This document shows positions 42,875-54,986 of a DNA stretch of 64,000 nt, piece by piece. The DNA is taken from the NCBI GenBank assembly GCA_963576565.1, contig OY755039.1:127952640-128016639 (forward strand). Reading direction: 5' to 3'. Made by a program: the position numbers and the translations under genes. Each line of letters starts with the position of its first letter. Within the stretch, counting starts at the first letter, position 1. The notes beneath the pieces are model-generated. The model had not been told where the DNA came from and searched no databases. It was given only the letters and a program-made list of their open reading frames with translations. The stretch comes from Aspidapion aeneum. Taxonomy: Eukaryota > Arthropoda > Insecta > Coleoptera > Brentidae.

Positions 42875-43829
42875 ATTTTGTTTGGGAGGGGGACACTTTT
42901 TGGCCATCTTGAAATTGTAGCACGCACCATCTTTGAGGGGTATACTTTACCCCTATATTTTGAATAGGGAAAGTGGGTCTAGTGATACCTTGTTTTGAAG
43001 GTCTCTTGAACGTCTGTACAACCGTGTAAAAATTTCAAAAATCTATTAGTTTTTGAGATAATTGCCTTCAAACTTTCAAATTTAACATAGACTGATAAAA
43101 TAAAAATTTTATCAGAATTTTATATTTTTCGGATTTAATTTTTACTTTTGGTACTACCCGTTGTGATGTGGATTGGGTTTAATTTTGCATTTTGTGCATC
43201 GCTATTTTGATACAACCCTAATTTGATAATATGTCGTTGTTTTGTTACAAACGCAATTTTGATAGTCGCTATTTCATTACTCGCCTTTTACATCGCTATT
43301 TCGTTCCGAAGCCCTAGGCTGACGTATCTGCGCTCATAGGTGCGTGGCCCGCAACATTTGACGCCTTCTGCTGATAAATGGTTAATTCGGTACTGTTGAT
43401 ACAATCGATAAAATTATAGATAATTATAAAATAAGCTAGTAACTAAAATAAGAAATGAAGTATATAATGTACAGAAAAAAATAGAATGTGATTGATAAAA
43501 ATGTATACATAGTTTTAACAAAATAACATGAATTTAATTAAATCAAAGTACAATTTTGAATTATTGAAATATCTTGATTAAAGTATTAGTCTGGAGGAAA
43601 AGAAAAAAAGGTGGAATAAAAAATAAATCAAATTTTAATCAAAATATTTTTATTTTGAAAACCAAATATTTTAAATCTGAAAATGTATGATTTTGGGATT
43701 TAATAATTTGTGTTTTCATATACAATAAAAAATGTGTTTTTAATTTTATTAAAAATGTTTTAATAATAAAAAATATTTTTATTTTAATAAAAATATTTAT
43801 ATTTTCATTTTCCCTCAGAGGGAAAGGTA
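42875..43829. other. Right arm of the CAAAATAGCG repeats and AT-rich flank, copy 1
   Basis: 43190-43330, read in reverse, gives the arm AGCCTAGGGCTTCGG...ACGAAATAGCGATGTA with degenerate CAAAATAGCG units, facing the arm at 28958. The rest is AT-rich without genes. Confidence 0.5.
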
Positions 43830-43875
43830 GCTCGAGGATGCGTTTCGGCCTCATTGTGCCTTATTCAGCCCGAGC
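43830..43875 (-). ncRNA. Degenerate hammerhead-like motif, copy 1
   Basis: Minus strand: GCTCGGG pairs with CTCGAGC (stem I, one G-T). Between them CTGAATA, an extra A, hairpin GGC...GCC and GAAACG. The core has T for the invariant G8 and stem III is at most one pair. It is likely a relic or look-alike. Repeated at 54987-55032. Confidence 0.3.
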
Positions 43876-44328
43876 TTAACCATAAAATGAAAGGAGCTGA
43901 ATTAATGATGTTGGTATCTGAAAAAGCAATATGAAATATACTGTTTAATGAGCCCGAAACGCCGTGAAACTTTTTAGTTAAAAAAAATTACTTTTAATTT
44001 TAATAAAAAACGTTTTTATTTTGAAAGCTTTGAATTTGAAATCTAAATAAACCATTTTTGAACGTGATAATCTGTGTTTTTATTTTTTTTAAATTGTTTT
44101 TAATATTTAAAAAAATACTTAAAATAAATATTTTTTTTTGTTTTTTAAATTCTTATAACAAATTAACCGATTTTAAAATATTGCTTGCTCCGCTCGTGCT
44201 ACAAACTTTTCGCCTTTAGATAAGAAGTGCCGCTTTTATAAATAAATATTCAATTTTTGACAATTTTGCTAGAGATATTTCCCATATTTGGAGATTAGTC
44301 ATACTATTTTTTATACTTACCCAGCAAA

Positions 44329-45222
44329 CATGGAGTACAAAAAAGTAGTTTTTAAGTACTGGCTTTTACTGCTGCCCATAACGACAAAGTACTAAGTAGG
44401 AAGTACTTAATTCGTATTGATTTGGAACAACGGCCTGCATCAGGCCAGCAAGTATATATTTTAGTACAAAAAACACTGTACTTTTAAAGTAATGCATTTT
44501 TTTAAAACTTCTTTGTACACAAAAGCATGTACTTTTAAAGCAATGTATTTTCTTCGTATTTTTAGTAAATACAAAAAAACTGAATTTTTATACATTTTCT
44601 AAAAAAACCTGTACTTTTAAAGCATTGTATTTTATTAATTTTTTTAGTAGTACAAAGAAACTACTTTTATTGTAAATATTGTAAGGACATTACTTCACTT
44701 ACGTCTCATATTTACGGAAAGAAATATTTGATCATTATATAAGGATCTTTAATATTTTCCTTTTCATTTCAGATGAGGATATTTCCAAGGATTATGGAAC
44801 ATTCCACTCAATTTAAAAATAAATAAAATCATTCACATTCTTAAGCTTGTCATTTCTTAGTGTACCTGTAAAATGTTGACTAGTGTTTGCCATCTAGTGG
44901 CAAGGACGGCAAACATCAACTTGTCAGTTTTTTTTTGTTTTCACAGTAAAATATTTAATATTTTTGTACTAAAATAAAGTGCTTTAAAAGCAACTGTTTA
45001 AAAATTCTTTTAAAATGTTTTTTTGCCATTAACGCTGGCTGAACTTGGCATTCTTCAAAAATAAATTATAACTTTTCGTTGTATTTTTTGCACTTTTAAA
45101 TAATATGCAAATTAGACAATACAAAAATAATAAAAATAATGCACATCGTTGCCGATGCCAGCAGTTGCCAGCAGTTAAAGTACAATATTAGTAAAGTACC
45201 AGCAGGTCGATGTTTGCTGGGT
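44329..45222. mobile_element. TIR element of 894 bp with ACCCAGCAAACAT ends, copy 1
   Basis: ACCCAGCAAACAT (44329) and ATGTTTGCTGGGT (ending 45222) are exact inverted copies. Inside, GTACTTTTAAAG...AATG/ATTG...TATTTT is repeated three times (44487, 44531, 44611). No coding, no clear target duplication. Copy 2 (55471-56220) lacks the right end. Confidence 0.7.
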
Positions 45223-45413
45223 AGGTTAAGTGTAGCTTTCACTATTAAACATATATGCATTATTAAGAAAAAAAGTTCCTTGAACTTTTTTTGCATTTTG
45301 CGACTAAACCAATCGGAAAATAGGAAGGGTTTACATAGACATTTTTTCTAAGAATGGCTCACTGAACAATTCTATTAATAAATGTAAAATTTAGTACCCG
45401 TAAATTAAAATTC
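45223..45413. other. Spacer sequence, no gene
   Basis: AT-rich flank between the TIR element and the hammerhead element; nothing recognised. Confidence 0.5.
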
Positions 45414-45779
45414 AAACAAGTTTTCGTGGCTAATCGATACTTTCATCGATCGATGATATAGCAGTTTTACTCGCCTGCTGCTGTTTCTCTCGTATTTCGG
45501 TAGATGGCGCTTCTGGTTGGGTACATGATTTTGTTTTCTCACTAGCAATGTAAGGTGAGAGATAAAGCCGTATACTTAATTTCTGAAGGGTGTCACATCG
45601 ATCAGCAGTGTTCTGAGGAGTCCCATAAGGACGAAACAGTTAACTGTCAACACTTATTAGGTGTTCATTAGATCTTGGACCCCCGTAAGGTTAAGCTTTC
45701 GAGCTACCCACGGAAAAGTACTAGAGAAACAAAAAACCCTTAATTTTCTTTTTATCCGATTAGCCACGAAAACTTGTTT
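45414..45779. mobile_element. 366-bp inverted-repeat element carrying a hammerhead ribozyme
   Basis: A 23-bp perfect inverted repeat (AAACAAGTTTTCGTGGCTAA plus TCG at 45414-45436; reverse complement at 45757-45779). AAATT lies near both outer ends (45408-45412 with one extra C, and 45780-45784), a possible target duplication. No coding. A complete hammerhead motif lies in the middle at 45607-45654. I know no named family with this combination. Confidence 0.8.
45607..45654 (+). ncRNA. Hammerhead ribozyme, type I, complete core
   Basis: Stem I AGTGTT (45607-45612) pairs with AACACT (45649-45654). Core CTGAGGA (45613-45619) fits CUGANGA exactly. Stem II GTCC-CATAA-GGAC (45620-45632). GAAA (45633-45636). 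Stem III ACAG-TTAA-CTGT (45636-45647). Cleavage base C at 45648 in the triplet GTC. All invariant positions are present. Self-cleavage is predicted after 45648 in a plus-strand transcript. The short stem III fits the minimal hammerheads found in retroelements, which may act as dimers. Confidence 0.9.
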
Positions 45780-46101
45780 AAATTGTATTAATGTTTGTCG
45801 ACAAAGAAAATAAATTCCAAAAAAATTGACGGCCTCCCCTACTATGACGCAGTATCCCTTTCAATAAACTTTTTTTGTTAAAAAGGTAGATTACTACTAC
45901 TATAGCAACATATGAAAATTATTTTTTAAAATAAGAAAATATAGCGCAGTTATTTTCTTAAAAGTAAATAATATACAGGATATCTATTTCATATATGGTA
46001 AACCATCCTGTACAACATATGAAAAATTGCTTTTTGGAAAAAAAATCTTGTTTTTAATTGTTAGTTATATTTTGCAAAAAAAAGATTTTTTAACCTTCGC
46101 T
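45780..46101. other. Spacer sequence, no gene
   Basis: AT-rich; includes ATACAGGATATCTATTTC near 45972. Nothing recognised. Confidence 0.5.
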
Positions 46102-46312
46102 ACACACACCGGGGTCTGTCAGACCCCAACATTTCTATAACTGCCTGCCAATCTTCTCATATTTCTAGTATAAGCTAGCAACGTCGCGTCGTGTAAATTC
46201 AGTTTATTCCCTCCATTAACGCGTCGTTAAATTGCGAGGCGTGCGCGAGTTTAATTAGGCTTATGACAAGCGCGCAAAGTGGTCGTGGGGTCTGCTGGAC
46301 CCCAGTGTGTGT
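46102..46312. mobile_element. MITE of about 211 bp with ACACACACCGGGGTC ends
   Basis: Left ACACACACCGGGGTCTGTCA and onward to GACCCC, and right GGGGTC...CCCCAGTGTGTGT, are inverted over 26 bp with about four mismatches. Each end contains its own small palindrome (GGGGTCTGTCAGACCCC at 46111-46127; GGGGTC-TGCTG-GACCCC at 46287-46303). No coding. Family not assigned. Confidence 0.65.
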
Positions 46313-47030
46313 TTTACGTTTGTGTTTTTGCTAATTCAACTTTTTAAAATATTAATTTAAGTGGTGGTTTGTTTGCATGCACATCAGACTGCACACTGTC
46401 TGAGCTTGATGTCTCATCAAAATTCTCTCTGAAAATCGTACATTATTTTATTTCTTCAATTTATCTTAACTCCATAATTATAAATAAAATCTAATCCTAA
46501 CCATACATTAGGTCCAAAACTTTCTGCCTCTATAGAAAAAACTGGTAAAGCACTTCTTATTTTTTTTAACAAACTTAATTGCACACAATACCTGTGCTTG
46601 TGTGGTATGGTGTTTCTTTGCACATTTACTTTGGCCACGGATCACCAAACAAAGATCCGCGCTTCGGCGCCAAATCTTATAGGGAACTTCTGCGACATAG
46701 GGTAAGATACCTACTCTGTGCGTGTGATCACAAAGTAATAGGACACTTCGTGTTGTGATATATGGGCTTCTCGGATATAGGCATATCGAGGGATACTGTA
46801 TGCTGCAACTTTCGAAGTGAATCAAGCTGTACATACACGTCTGACTTTTATTTTAATAAACATAGTTTTATTAGATTTCCATACATGATTTCTTCTCTCT
46901 CCATTCTCTATACTTCCTTCGAGGTATATTTCTAGTGCCTTGTTAAATGAAGCTTAATGGGTATCATCAAATCGAGTAAAAATTATATTACAATAAATTC
47001 TTTAACATATTTTGGAGATTTTGTTTACTG

Positions 47031-47275
47031 CCGTGCATAAGCTATAATGCCGTTAACCAACATTTGGACAATTTTGTTTTTGTTGTGCCGTCTTAATCAC
47101 AACATTATTCTAGATCAATTTTTATAAGCAAATCTTCTTTAGCTTTTGTGGTTTTCAAGAAACAAATAACTTATAGTTATCAAGGAGCATTGCTTGTTTA
47201 TTATTTTCCGCGTTTTTTGAACAAAACTAGGAAAATTTTATAGGTAGTTAACGGCTTTCTAGCTTAAGGACGGCA
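47031..47275. mobile_element. 245-bp MITE inserted only in copy 2
   Basis: Absent from copy 1 at 35728. Flanked by GTTTACTG on both sides (47023-47030 and 47276-47283); copy 1 has it once. Inner ends CCGTGCATAAGCT...GCCGTTAAC and GTTAACGGC...AGCTTAAGGACGGCA are inverted. If the ends include TG, the duplication is 6 bp. An 8-bp duplication would suit a hAT-type MITE. Confidence 0.9.
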
Positions 47276-47388
47276 GTTTACTGGCCTGGATGCTAGTTAA
47301 AGTAAGGGTAGCTAATAACTTCAAACGTGTATGGAAAATTGTGTGTATAATACGCCTGTCTACATTGCTGAGCATATGGTCGAATAAA

Positions 47389-47601
47389 CTATTCGCGTAG
47401 GGCGTTCTTTAGATCATTCGAATGTTCCCTTCGAAGCCGTTCTACTGTCGAGCTTTGCTTTGAATCGTAGTTTAAGTATGGATCACCAAATTTTTGTTGC
47501 TCTCTCCAATTTTTAAACGTGGCGCTTTCGTGGTCTATAGATAAATATTTGTCGATGCTGGTTAAACCGTCATATATCGGAATTAAGTTAAGTGATTGCA
47601 A
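47389..47601 (-). pseudogene. Possible gag remnant of the long-LTR element, copy 2
   Basis: Identical in translation to 35837-36049; same reading and same doubts. Confidence 0.4.
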
Positions 47602-48030
47602 ATTTTCTTTACCAATTCTAATTTTTGATTTTCAAGCTGTCAGATTAAATGTTTTTTTAAATTTGAAGGAAGTTATTAAATGTTTTAAAATTTTAACTTT
47701 AAATATCGTTTGGCACTAATCTTTTGGTGGTTTGTCCATTTAGTTATGGTTTCCAATTTCTTAATTATGTTAAAAACTTCTTTACACTGCTTTTCCCATC
47801 TTCACTAGAAATGTATTTGGGCTCAATAAACACTTTCTTTTTATTATACTGTATTTTTATCGTTGTTACGGCTATTTTTGTTTTGTTCTCCTTTGGTGTC
47901 ATTTCTATAGCTGACTGAAGGAGTCCTAGAACTTTTCGGCAATATTCATAATTTAAATCTTCAAAAAGGTGAAAATTTTATTCCTAATTCTAACTCCATA
48001 CCGAAAATCCATCCTACCGACTGCGCCAAA

Positions 48031-49235
48031 TGTAACGCCGCGGTTAGGGGTGCTTTAGTCGAGCGGTATATTTATACAACTTGTCCCTTTCCACGATTAC
48101 ATTAAATTTATTTGGAGGTAGGCGTCCTAGTTGCACATAGCTATGATTAAAGCCAGTTGTTGTTATTGACTTTTGGTTGTTATTAAATTAGACACCAATT
48201 GTTATAAAGAATACGTTATATTTAAAGTCAAAAATTATTAATACAAAATCGTAGATCCAAAGTCTAGCATGGTCCTAACATTCAAATTAATTACGAAAAT
48301 GCGCTAAAATTAACATTAGCCAATACCTTAGAGTCTATCTACGAACAAAGATTTTCTTGAAGACTACATTTTTATATAAAATGGTTAACTCAATTTTTCA
48401 CTTTTGAAAGAAATCGAATTTATAGGCGATCCCCTCTTGTTTATCCCACAAATTTTTATGACGAAACAGGTCAATGTGTTTTGATCGAGCCAGTGTTTCT
48501 GAATATAGCCCTAATTAATGAATACAATAGAGTCATGTATTCATTGCTCCCTAATATAAACAATTTCCTAAGGCGTGGACAAAACAGGTAAAAATGGGAT
48601 TTTTGTCAACCTCTTTTGTGGCTCATTTAATTAATTTCATTTGTAATTTTGCGATCGATCGAATCAACAGTGCTCTCCAGTGAAAATAAGTGTTAGGGTT
48701 TTGACTTCAGCTTGTTTTATGTGAGTCTTAATCATTTTTATTTTAACTCTTTTTTTTTAAATTTGGTTAAAATATTACTTTGGCATCGCCTGGTCTCTGA
48801 ATATTTTTTAATTTATTTAATTAATTTAATTTTAATATTTTAAATTTTTGGTTTTTATTAATTTATTTTAAAAATAATATTTTTTTTTGTTGTTGTTATT
48901 TTTTACTTTCTTGCTTCGATAATACTTGTATATTTCCTGCCAGTTTTGGAATATGTTTTTAATATTTTTTAATTTAGGTTTTAATGAATATTTTTCTTTT
49001 TCTTAAAAAAAATTAATTATTATATATATTTTTTTTTAATTTATTTTTTTTTTAATTTGAATTTTAATGAATATTACTTTTTTTTGTTAAAAAAAATAAT
49101 ATCTCATTTATTTTTTTTTTACTTATTTATTTTTCATCGTGTTATATTATTATCAACTAAACGGAAATCTTGAAACTTCTCATATTTTTGATAAAATATT
49201 TTTATATTTTATTTAAATAAACCCCGATCTTTACA
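48031..49235 (-). repeat. LTR of the long-LTR element, copy 2 with 400-bp deletion
   Basis: Copy of 36480-38084. Bases equivalent to about 36799-37198 are missing at 48350/48351, with AG at both sides of the break. Confidence 0.93.
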
Positions 49236-50049
49236 AATAACATATACTCTAAGGATTTTTACAAGAGAAATTTATGCCAGAAACGACTGGATATGCGGAT
49301 GCAATAAAAATAATTCTCTTTTTTGTTTTCCGTGCCTTTTGTTTGGTGGAGATAAATCTTGGATCGTCCTTGGTGTAACGGATTTAGTACATCTTAGTGA
49401 AAAAATCAAACGCCATGAAACATCAAAAAATCACTTAAACAATGTAATGAACCTGGGTTTGTTGGGTAATGTTAATATTCGTGAGAAGCTGGACACTGCA
49501 TATTGGACAAATATTCGGCTGTTTAACGAGAACTTTACAAAAAACAGATATGTGTTATCCAAAATAATTGATTGCTTCAAATTTTGTGGATTGTTCGAAC
49601 TTGCGCTTAGGGGTCACGATGAAACATCCACATCAGAAAATCCAGGAATTTTCCGTGGACTTATTAATTTTACCTCTGAGCTTGATAAAACAGTGGCGGA
49701 ACATTTGAGAGATTCCACTGTGTTTAAAGCCATCTCCAAAGACATTCAAAATGATATTTTGAATTGCATGTTGAAGGTTTGCCACGAGAAAATTCTAGAG
49801 GAAATTGGAACCTGTTCATACATTTTTGTTATGGCAGACGAAACAACGGATGTGTCAGCCAAATCTCAGATGGCCATAATTTTTAGATATATTCAAAACG
49901 GAGAGCCTGTGGAACGATTTACTTTTATTATTATTATTTTATTTTTTTACTTTTTATAATAGACACGTGATCTGGAGACTGTAAAAAAATAGCATTTTTT
50001 ATACCCTATCGGCAGAACTCACAAACTTTACTGTCACGAGCCGCCACTG
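49236..50049 (+). mobile_element. hAT right half, copy 2
   Basis: Copy of 38085-38898 ending at CCGCCACTG, followed by GTTCAATT. The hAT left half is not in this copy. It includes the transposase piece 49339-49959 (and the frameshifted start from 49240), identical in translation to copy 1. Confidence 0.9.
49240..49959 (+). pseudogene. hAT transposase, middle piece, copy 2
   Basis: Same content as 38089-38808: zinc-finger block, MADETTDVS catalytic motif, truncated at PVERF. The long ORF part is identical in protein sequence to copy 1. Confidence 0.85.
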
Positions 50050-50784
50050 GTTCAATTTAGGCTAATTTTGTTCTTGCCCCTGAAACGTTATTGCACAATT
50101 GTTTTGTTTACGACATGACACTGGGTGAAGTGATTTTTTAATCGATAAACGTTTATTGTATAAACTAAGGTAAGTTTTGGACCTGCAATAATTTGGTACT
50201 GTGTATTTAAGGTAATTTTATTAGTAACACATCTTTTTTTAGAATGATAAAACTGCACTATTTTCGTTTAATTTTGGTTGTATTTTAATATAACCCAACA
50301 TTTTTGGTTTGCCGCATATAGGATAAGTTTATGAGCGATGCACGTTGGGGAGCATTTGACCACAAATAAGATTCAGCCTGGCCGAATCTTCCTCATTTTT
50401 GGAAAGCTTTTTTGGTCATGTGACTTTTGAAATCGCGAAAATCCACGCTGAGGCCTTTGAATATGCGCGAACAAAAGCCGCTACACCACTTCCGGTAAAA
50501 CTCGCCTACTGTAGATCGCACATAAACCCTAAACTTTCCGAGAGTGGAAAACCCGGCCGCGGCCAACCTGATCTAAGAGATGTTTTAACGACTTTAGGGT
50601 AAGTCTTAACTTAAATTCAAATTAACCATTTTTTAGAAATACAAAAAGTCTGATTTTCGGGGTTTTCCTTTTGGGAATACCAAGGACCGTTATTTAGGGA
50701 CTCCAATTATTTCTATAAAGAAAAAGAAGACATTAGATTACCTAAAGAAGGAACAAAAAGAACTACCAGAACACAAGCTCTCTA

Positions 50785-51195
50785 TACACGGTAAAAAAAA
50801 CTGTCTACAATGAAAACACGTTCTATTCATGAATAAATTTATTTACCTAAAAACTATTTGCTTTGGATCAAAATATTTCTTTTTAGTTCAATGCAGCGTT
50901 TGGTCTTGAAATGAGACTTTATTTTTCTTCTTTAATTGTTTTGTTTCAGTATACTCTATTTTGTAACAAAGCAAATTGTGTTCATATAAGTAATATTTTG
51001 CTTCCAGAGAAAACGGTGCCTTAGATTAATTCAGTTCCAATTTATAATAAAACAATTTCTGTTTCACATTAAAATAAGAGGCAAGACATTTTTTGTGCTA
51101 TATCAAGAAAATATTCTCTTGGTGAATAGAAAAGCACAAATTGTTTTACTTCAAAGCAACTTCCTTTGATCTAAGACAATTTGTTTTACCGTGTA
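50785..51195. mobile_element. Mariner-type MITE, copy 2
   Basis: Copy of 39634-40044 with the same TA-flanked CACGGTAAAA ends. Confidence 0.75.
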
Positions 51196-51351
51196 CGTTT
51201 CACCTTAATTTAGGTAGCTTAAATATACGTTAACTATATTGGAAGTTATGTGTGGTTTTCAAACGTACCTTTTTAGTGTCCCAACTAAAAGGTAACAGAC
51301 GTATTTTTGGGTATTTGTCGTGCGAATTCGGAGAAACGCTCGGACACGTCG

Positions 51352-54022
51352 CACATTAGGACGAGCCATGGACAAAAATATTTAAAAGACGTTTCATGTA
51401 AAATTAAAGCTAATACATAAAACGCAACGAAAAACCCTAAACTTTATTAAATTAACACCAGGTGATTCCCCAGTCTTCGAAAAATAATTTTTTGAAGCGT
51501 GCAAACTCAGGCATGTCGATGCGTGTCAACAGGTGAGAATCATTTGCAGAATGTGCGTCTAATAAAAGGGTTGCATAATAGTTAAACTGAGTTAATATAT
51601 TTGTTTATTTAATGGAAAATTTTAAAGAAGGTATGTGCTTCCGATATCACTTATTTTTAATTATTTACGTTTTTCTGTACATAGAGTTTAAAGCTTTTAA
51701 AGTTGACCTTATTTAAATATATTTTTTTTATAATTCTTTTTTTTAAGCGTATAAAAAAATGTTAGCATCTGTTACCTAAGATTTTGCGTTTTATGTAAAG
51801 CTCGAAACTTATGTTCTTGAGACAAAAAATAAAAACTGGCGATTTTTTGCGATTTTGCGAAAAATATATCTTTTTTTATGCAGGTCGACCCGCCCTTAAA
51901 ATTATGGACATTTTCGAAATGTGGCTTTCCTGTAAAGCAACCGATAAAATTAGTGCTACTGTGAATCAAATTCAGACACGTTTAGCATTAGTTCACTGGG
52001 ACGAAGATCTAGAAACCAGTTTGAAAAATTTCGTTCGACAATTGAGCACACAATTTGCTATAAAAGCAGCTTATTAGGCGGCATCATACTTGGCTTGATT
52101 CACTTGCCACTTTTCCAAAGCCTCTTGAGGATGTAATATTAGCACAAAATACTATTTATCAGCCAGGATGAAGTCGTGGAAGACCCCAAAAAGCTTTTGT
52201 GGATGCTTCAGTAAAAACAAAAAACGCCGCGTTTCTGATTTGTTGAGTACGAGGAGCCCAGAGGAAATTATTTTTGCCGCAAAACAAACAGGCAGATTGA
52301 ATCATCCAGATTCAAATGTCGTATTGCCGGATGAAGAGGCTTTCAGTTTATTTTACGATTTGCATCTTACCAAGTATCAATACAATATTGTCATGTATGT
52401 AATTTGGGCATGCTATCCGGAACTTGGTTGGTTGACCTGATGTAAAGGTATTAGGACAACCCCCTCGTGATAATATATTGAGAACAGTTAGAAATAAATA
52501 TCATAAAGATTTTATTCCAAGCTACTACAAGCTGCAATCGATAAAGAAATCGTATCTTATCGAACCTGAAACAATATCTGAATCCAGAGTTGAATTAAAT
52601 TTACAAAATTTACTCAACAAAACTGTTGATAGTATTCTTAAAACGGCTCAGGATGGTGATTTCCTAGCGAATTTAACTTTGGAGTGTAAGTGGGGAATGG
52701 ACGGTAGTTCGGGGCACAGCCGTTATAAGCAAAAATTTTCAAGCAATGAACACAGACAGTATGGACGAATTCTTATTTGTTATAGCTTTGGTGCCCTTAA
52801 GGCTTTTTGACACAGATACTAAAAATACGTATTGGAAAAACCCCCGCCCATCATCAACTCTCTACTGCCGCCCCGTAAAATGTATTTACGGCAAAGAAAA
52901 CCCTCAACATGTCAAGAGTGAAGAGGCTAAGATGAATGAGGATATCAACCAGTTAGTTCGTTGTAAAACAAGGGTAGGAGGTTTAGAAGTATCTGTGTCA
53001 TATTTTCTATCATTTACCATGGTTGACGGTAGTATCTGCAACACCTTGTCGGAAACGAATTCTACACAAAAATGTTTTATATGTGGCGCCAGACCTTCAG
53101 AAATGAATTCTAAGGAGGTTGTTAAAAACCCTATAAATCGCGAAAGTTTCAGGTTTGGTTTGTCAACCCTTCATCTACGAATAAGAAGTTTCAAATGCCT
53201 CTTGCATATTTCCTATAACTTACCTTTTTAAAAGTGGCAGGCAAAAGATTCAAATAAAAATATTCGGAATGCACGTAAACAACAAATTCAAAAAGATTTT
53301 GAGCAACAAATGGGGTTAATAGTTGACAAGCCAAAACAATCTTTTGGAAACACAAAAGATGGCAACACCGCAAGAAGGTTTTTTTTACAATCCCCATGAG
53401 AGTTCGGCAATCACTGGTTTGGATTTAAACTTAATTTTAAAATTCTCTCTAATATTAAGACTTTTAGCTAGCAGTAAAAAGCTAAAGATAGCTAAGTTTA
53501 AAGAGTTATGTGATGAAACATTCGATTTGTATATAAGATTATATTCTTGGTATTACATGCCAAGCAGTGTACACAAATTGCTTGTCCACGGGTCTGAGAT
53601 TGTTTCTTCATTTCATTTACCGATAGGTGAATTGTCTGAAGAAGCACTTGAAGCCAGGCATAAGGAAATAAGATATAACCGATTACACCATTTTATATGT
53701 ACAAAATTTGTGCAACTCGGTTTTTAGCGTACCGTATACAATTTCGTGATTCCTTTCACGATTATTAGTACACATTAAGTGATTTTCTTAGTTTTAGTTA
53801 TGTTAAAGTTTAAGATACATTAATTGAACTAATATCAAGCCAAATTAAAATTACAATAAATTATATTTTTTTACTATAATGGGTGGTATTCTTTAAACTA
53901 TTTATAACAAAAATATTTTTTAAGGCAATAAGCTAATATTACTGCATTATTACTAATATTTATTATAAAAATGGGGACGATATGATTTTTGACCCTTTGG
54001 GCATATACCTCGTCCTACTGTG
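51352..54022 (+). mobile_element. Transib transposon, copy 2, TSD CGTCG
   Basis: Copy of 40201-42869. CGTCG at 51347-51351 and 54023-54027. About a dozen differences from copy 1 by eye over 2.67 kb. Confidence 0.93.
51875..53727 (+). pseudogene. Transib (RAG1-related) transposase, copy 2
   Basis: Same blocks as copy 1 (first D in GMDGSSGHS, second D in FTMVDGSICN, E in SEEALEARHKE) and the same stops. One extra T in a T run near 53388 shifts the last frame relative to copy 1, and a few residues differ. Not functional. Confidence 0.9.
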
Positions 54023-54986
54023 CGTCGATTTTGTTTGGGACGGGGACACTTTTTGGCTATCTTGAAATTGTAGCACGCACCATCTTTGAGGGGTATACTT
54101 AACCCCTATATTTTGAATAGGGAAAGTGGGTCTAGTGATACCTTGTTTTGAAGGTCTCTTGAACGTCTGTACAACCGTGTAAAAATTTCAAAAATCTATC
54201 TATTAGTTTTTGAGATAATTGCCTTCAAACTTTCAAATTTAACATAGACTGATAAAATAAAAATTTTATCAGAATTTTATATTTTTCGGATTTAATTTTT
54301 ACTTTTGGTACTACCCGTTGTGATGCGAATTGGGTTTAATTTTGCATTTTGTGCATCGCTATTTTGATACAACCCTATTTTGATAATATGTCGTTGTTTT
54401 GTTACAAACGCAATTTTGATAGTCGCTATTTCATTACTCGGCTTTTACATCGCTATTTCGTTCCGAAGCCCTAGGCTGACGTATCTGCGCTCATAGGTGC
54501 GTGGCCCGCAACATTTGACGCCTTCTGCTGATAAATGGTTAATTCGGCACTGTTGATACAATCGATAAAATTATAGATAATTATAAAATAAGCTAGTAAC
54601 TAAAATAAGAAATAAAGTATATAATGTACAGAAAAAAATAGAATGTGATTGATAAAAATGTATACATAGTTTTAACAAAATAACATGAATTTAATTGAAT
54701 CAAAGTACAATTTTGAATTATTGAAATATCTTGATTAAAGTATTAGTCTGGAGGAAAAGAAAAAAAGGTGGAATAAAAAATAAATCAAATTTTAATCAAA
54801 ATATTTTTATTTTGAAAACCAAATATTTTAAATCTGAAAATGTATGATTTTGGGATTTAATAATTTGTGTTTTCATATACAATAAAAAATGTGTTTTTAA
54901 TTTTATTAAAAATGTTTTAATAATAAAAAATATTTTTATTTTAATAAAAATATTTATATTTTCATTTTCTCTCAGAGGGAAAGGTA

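Larger units (their letters stand above)
35040..45048 (+). repeat. 10-kb duplicated block, copy 1
   Basis: Matches 46346-56220 base for base apart from scattered substitutions and a few indels. It starts inside the long-LTR element (AAAATATTAATTTAAG) and ends inside a TIR element (GGCTGAACTTGG). Confidence 0.95.
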
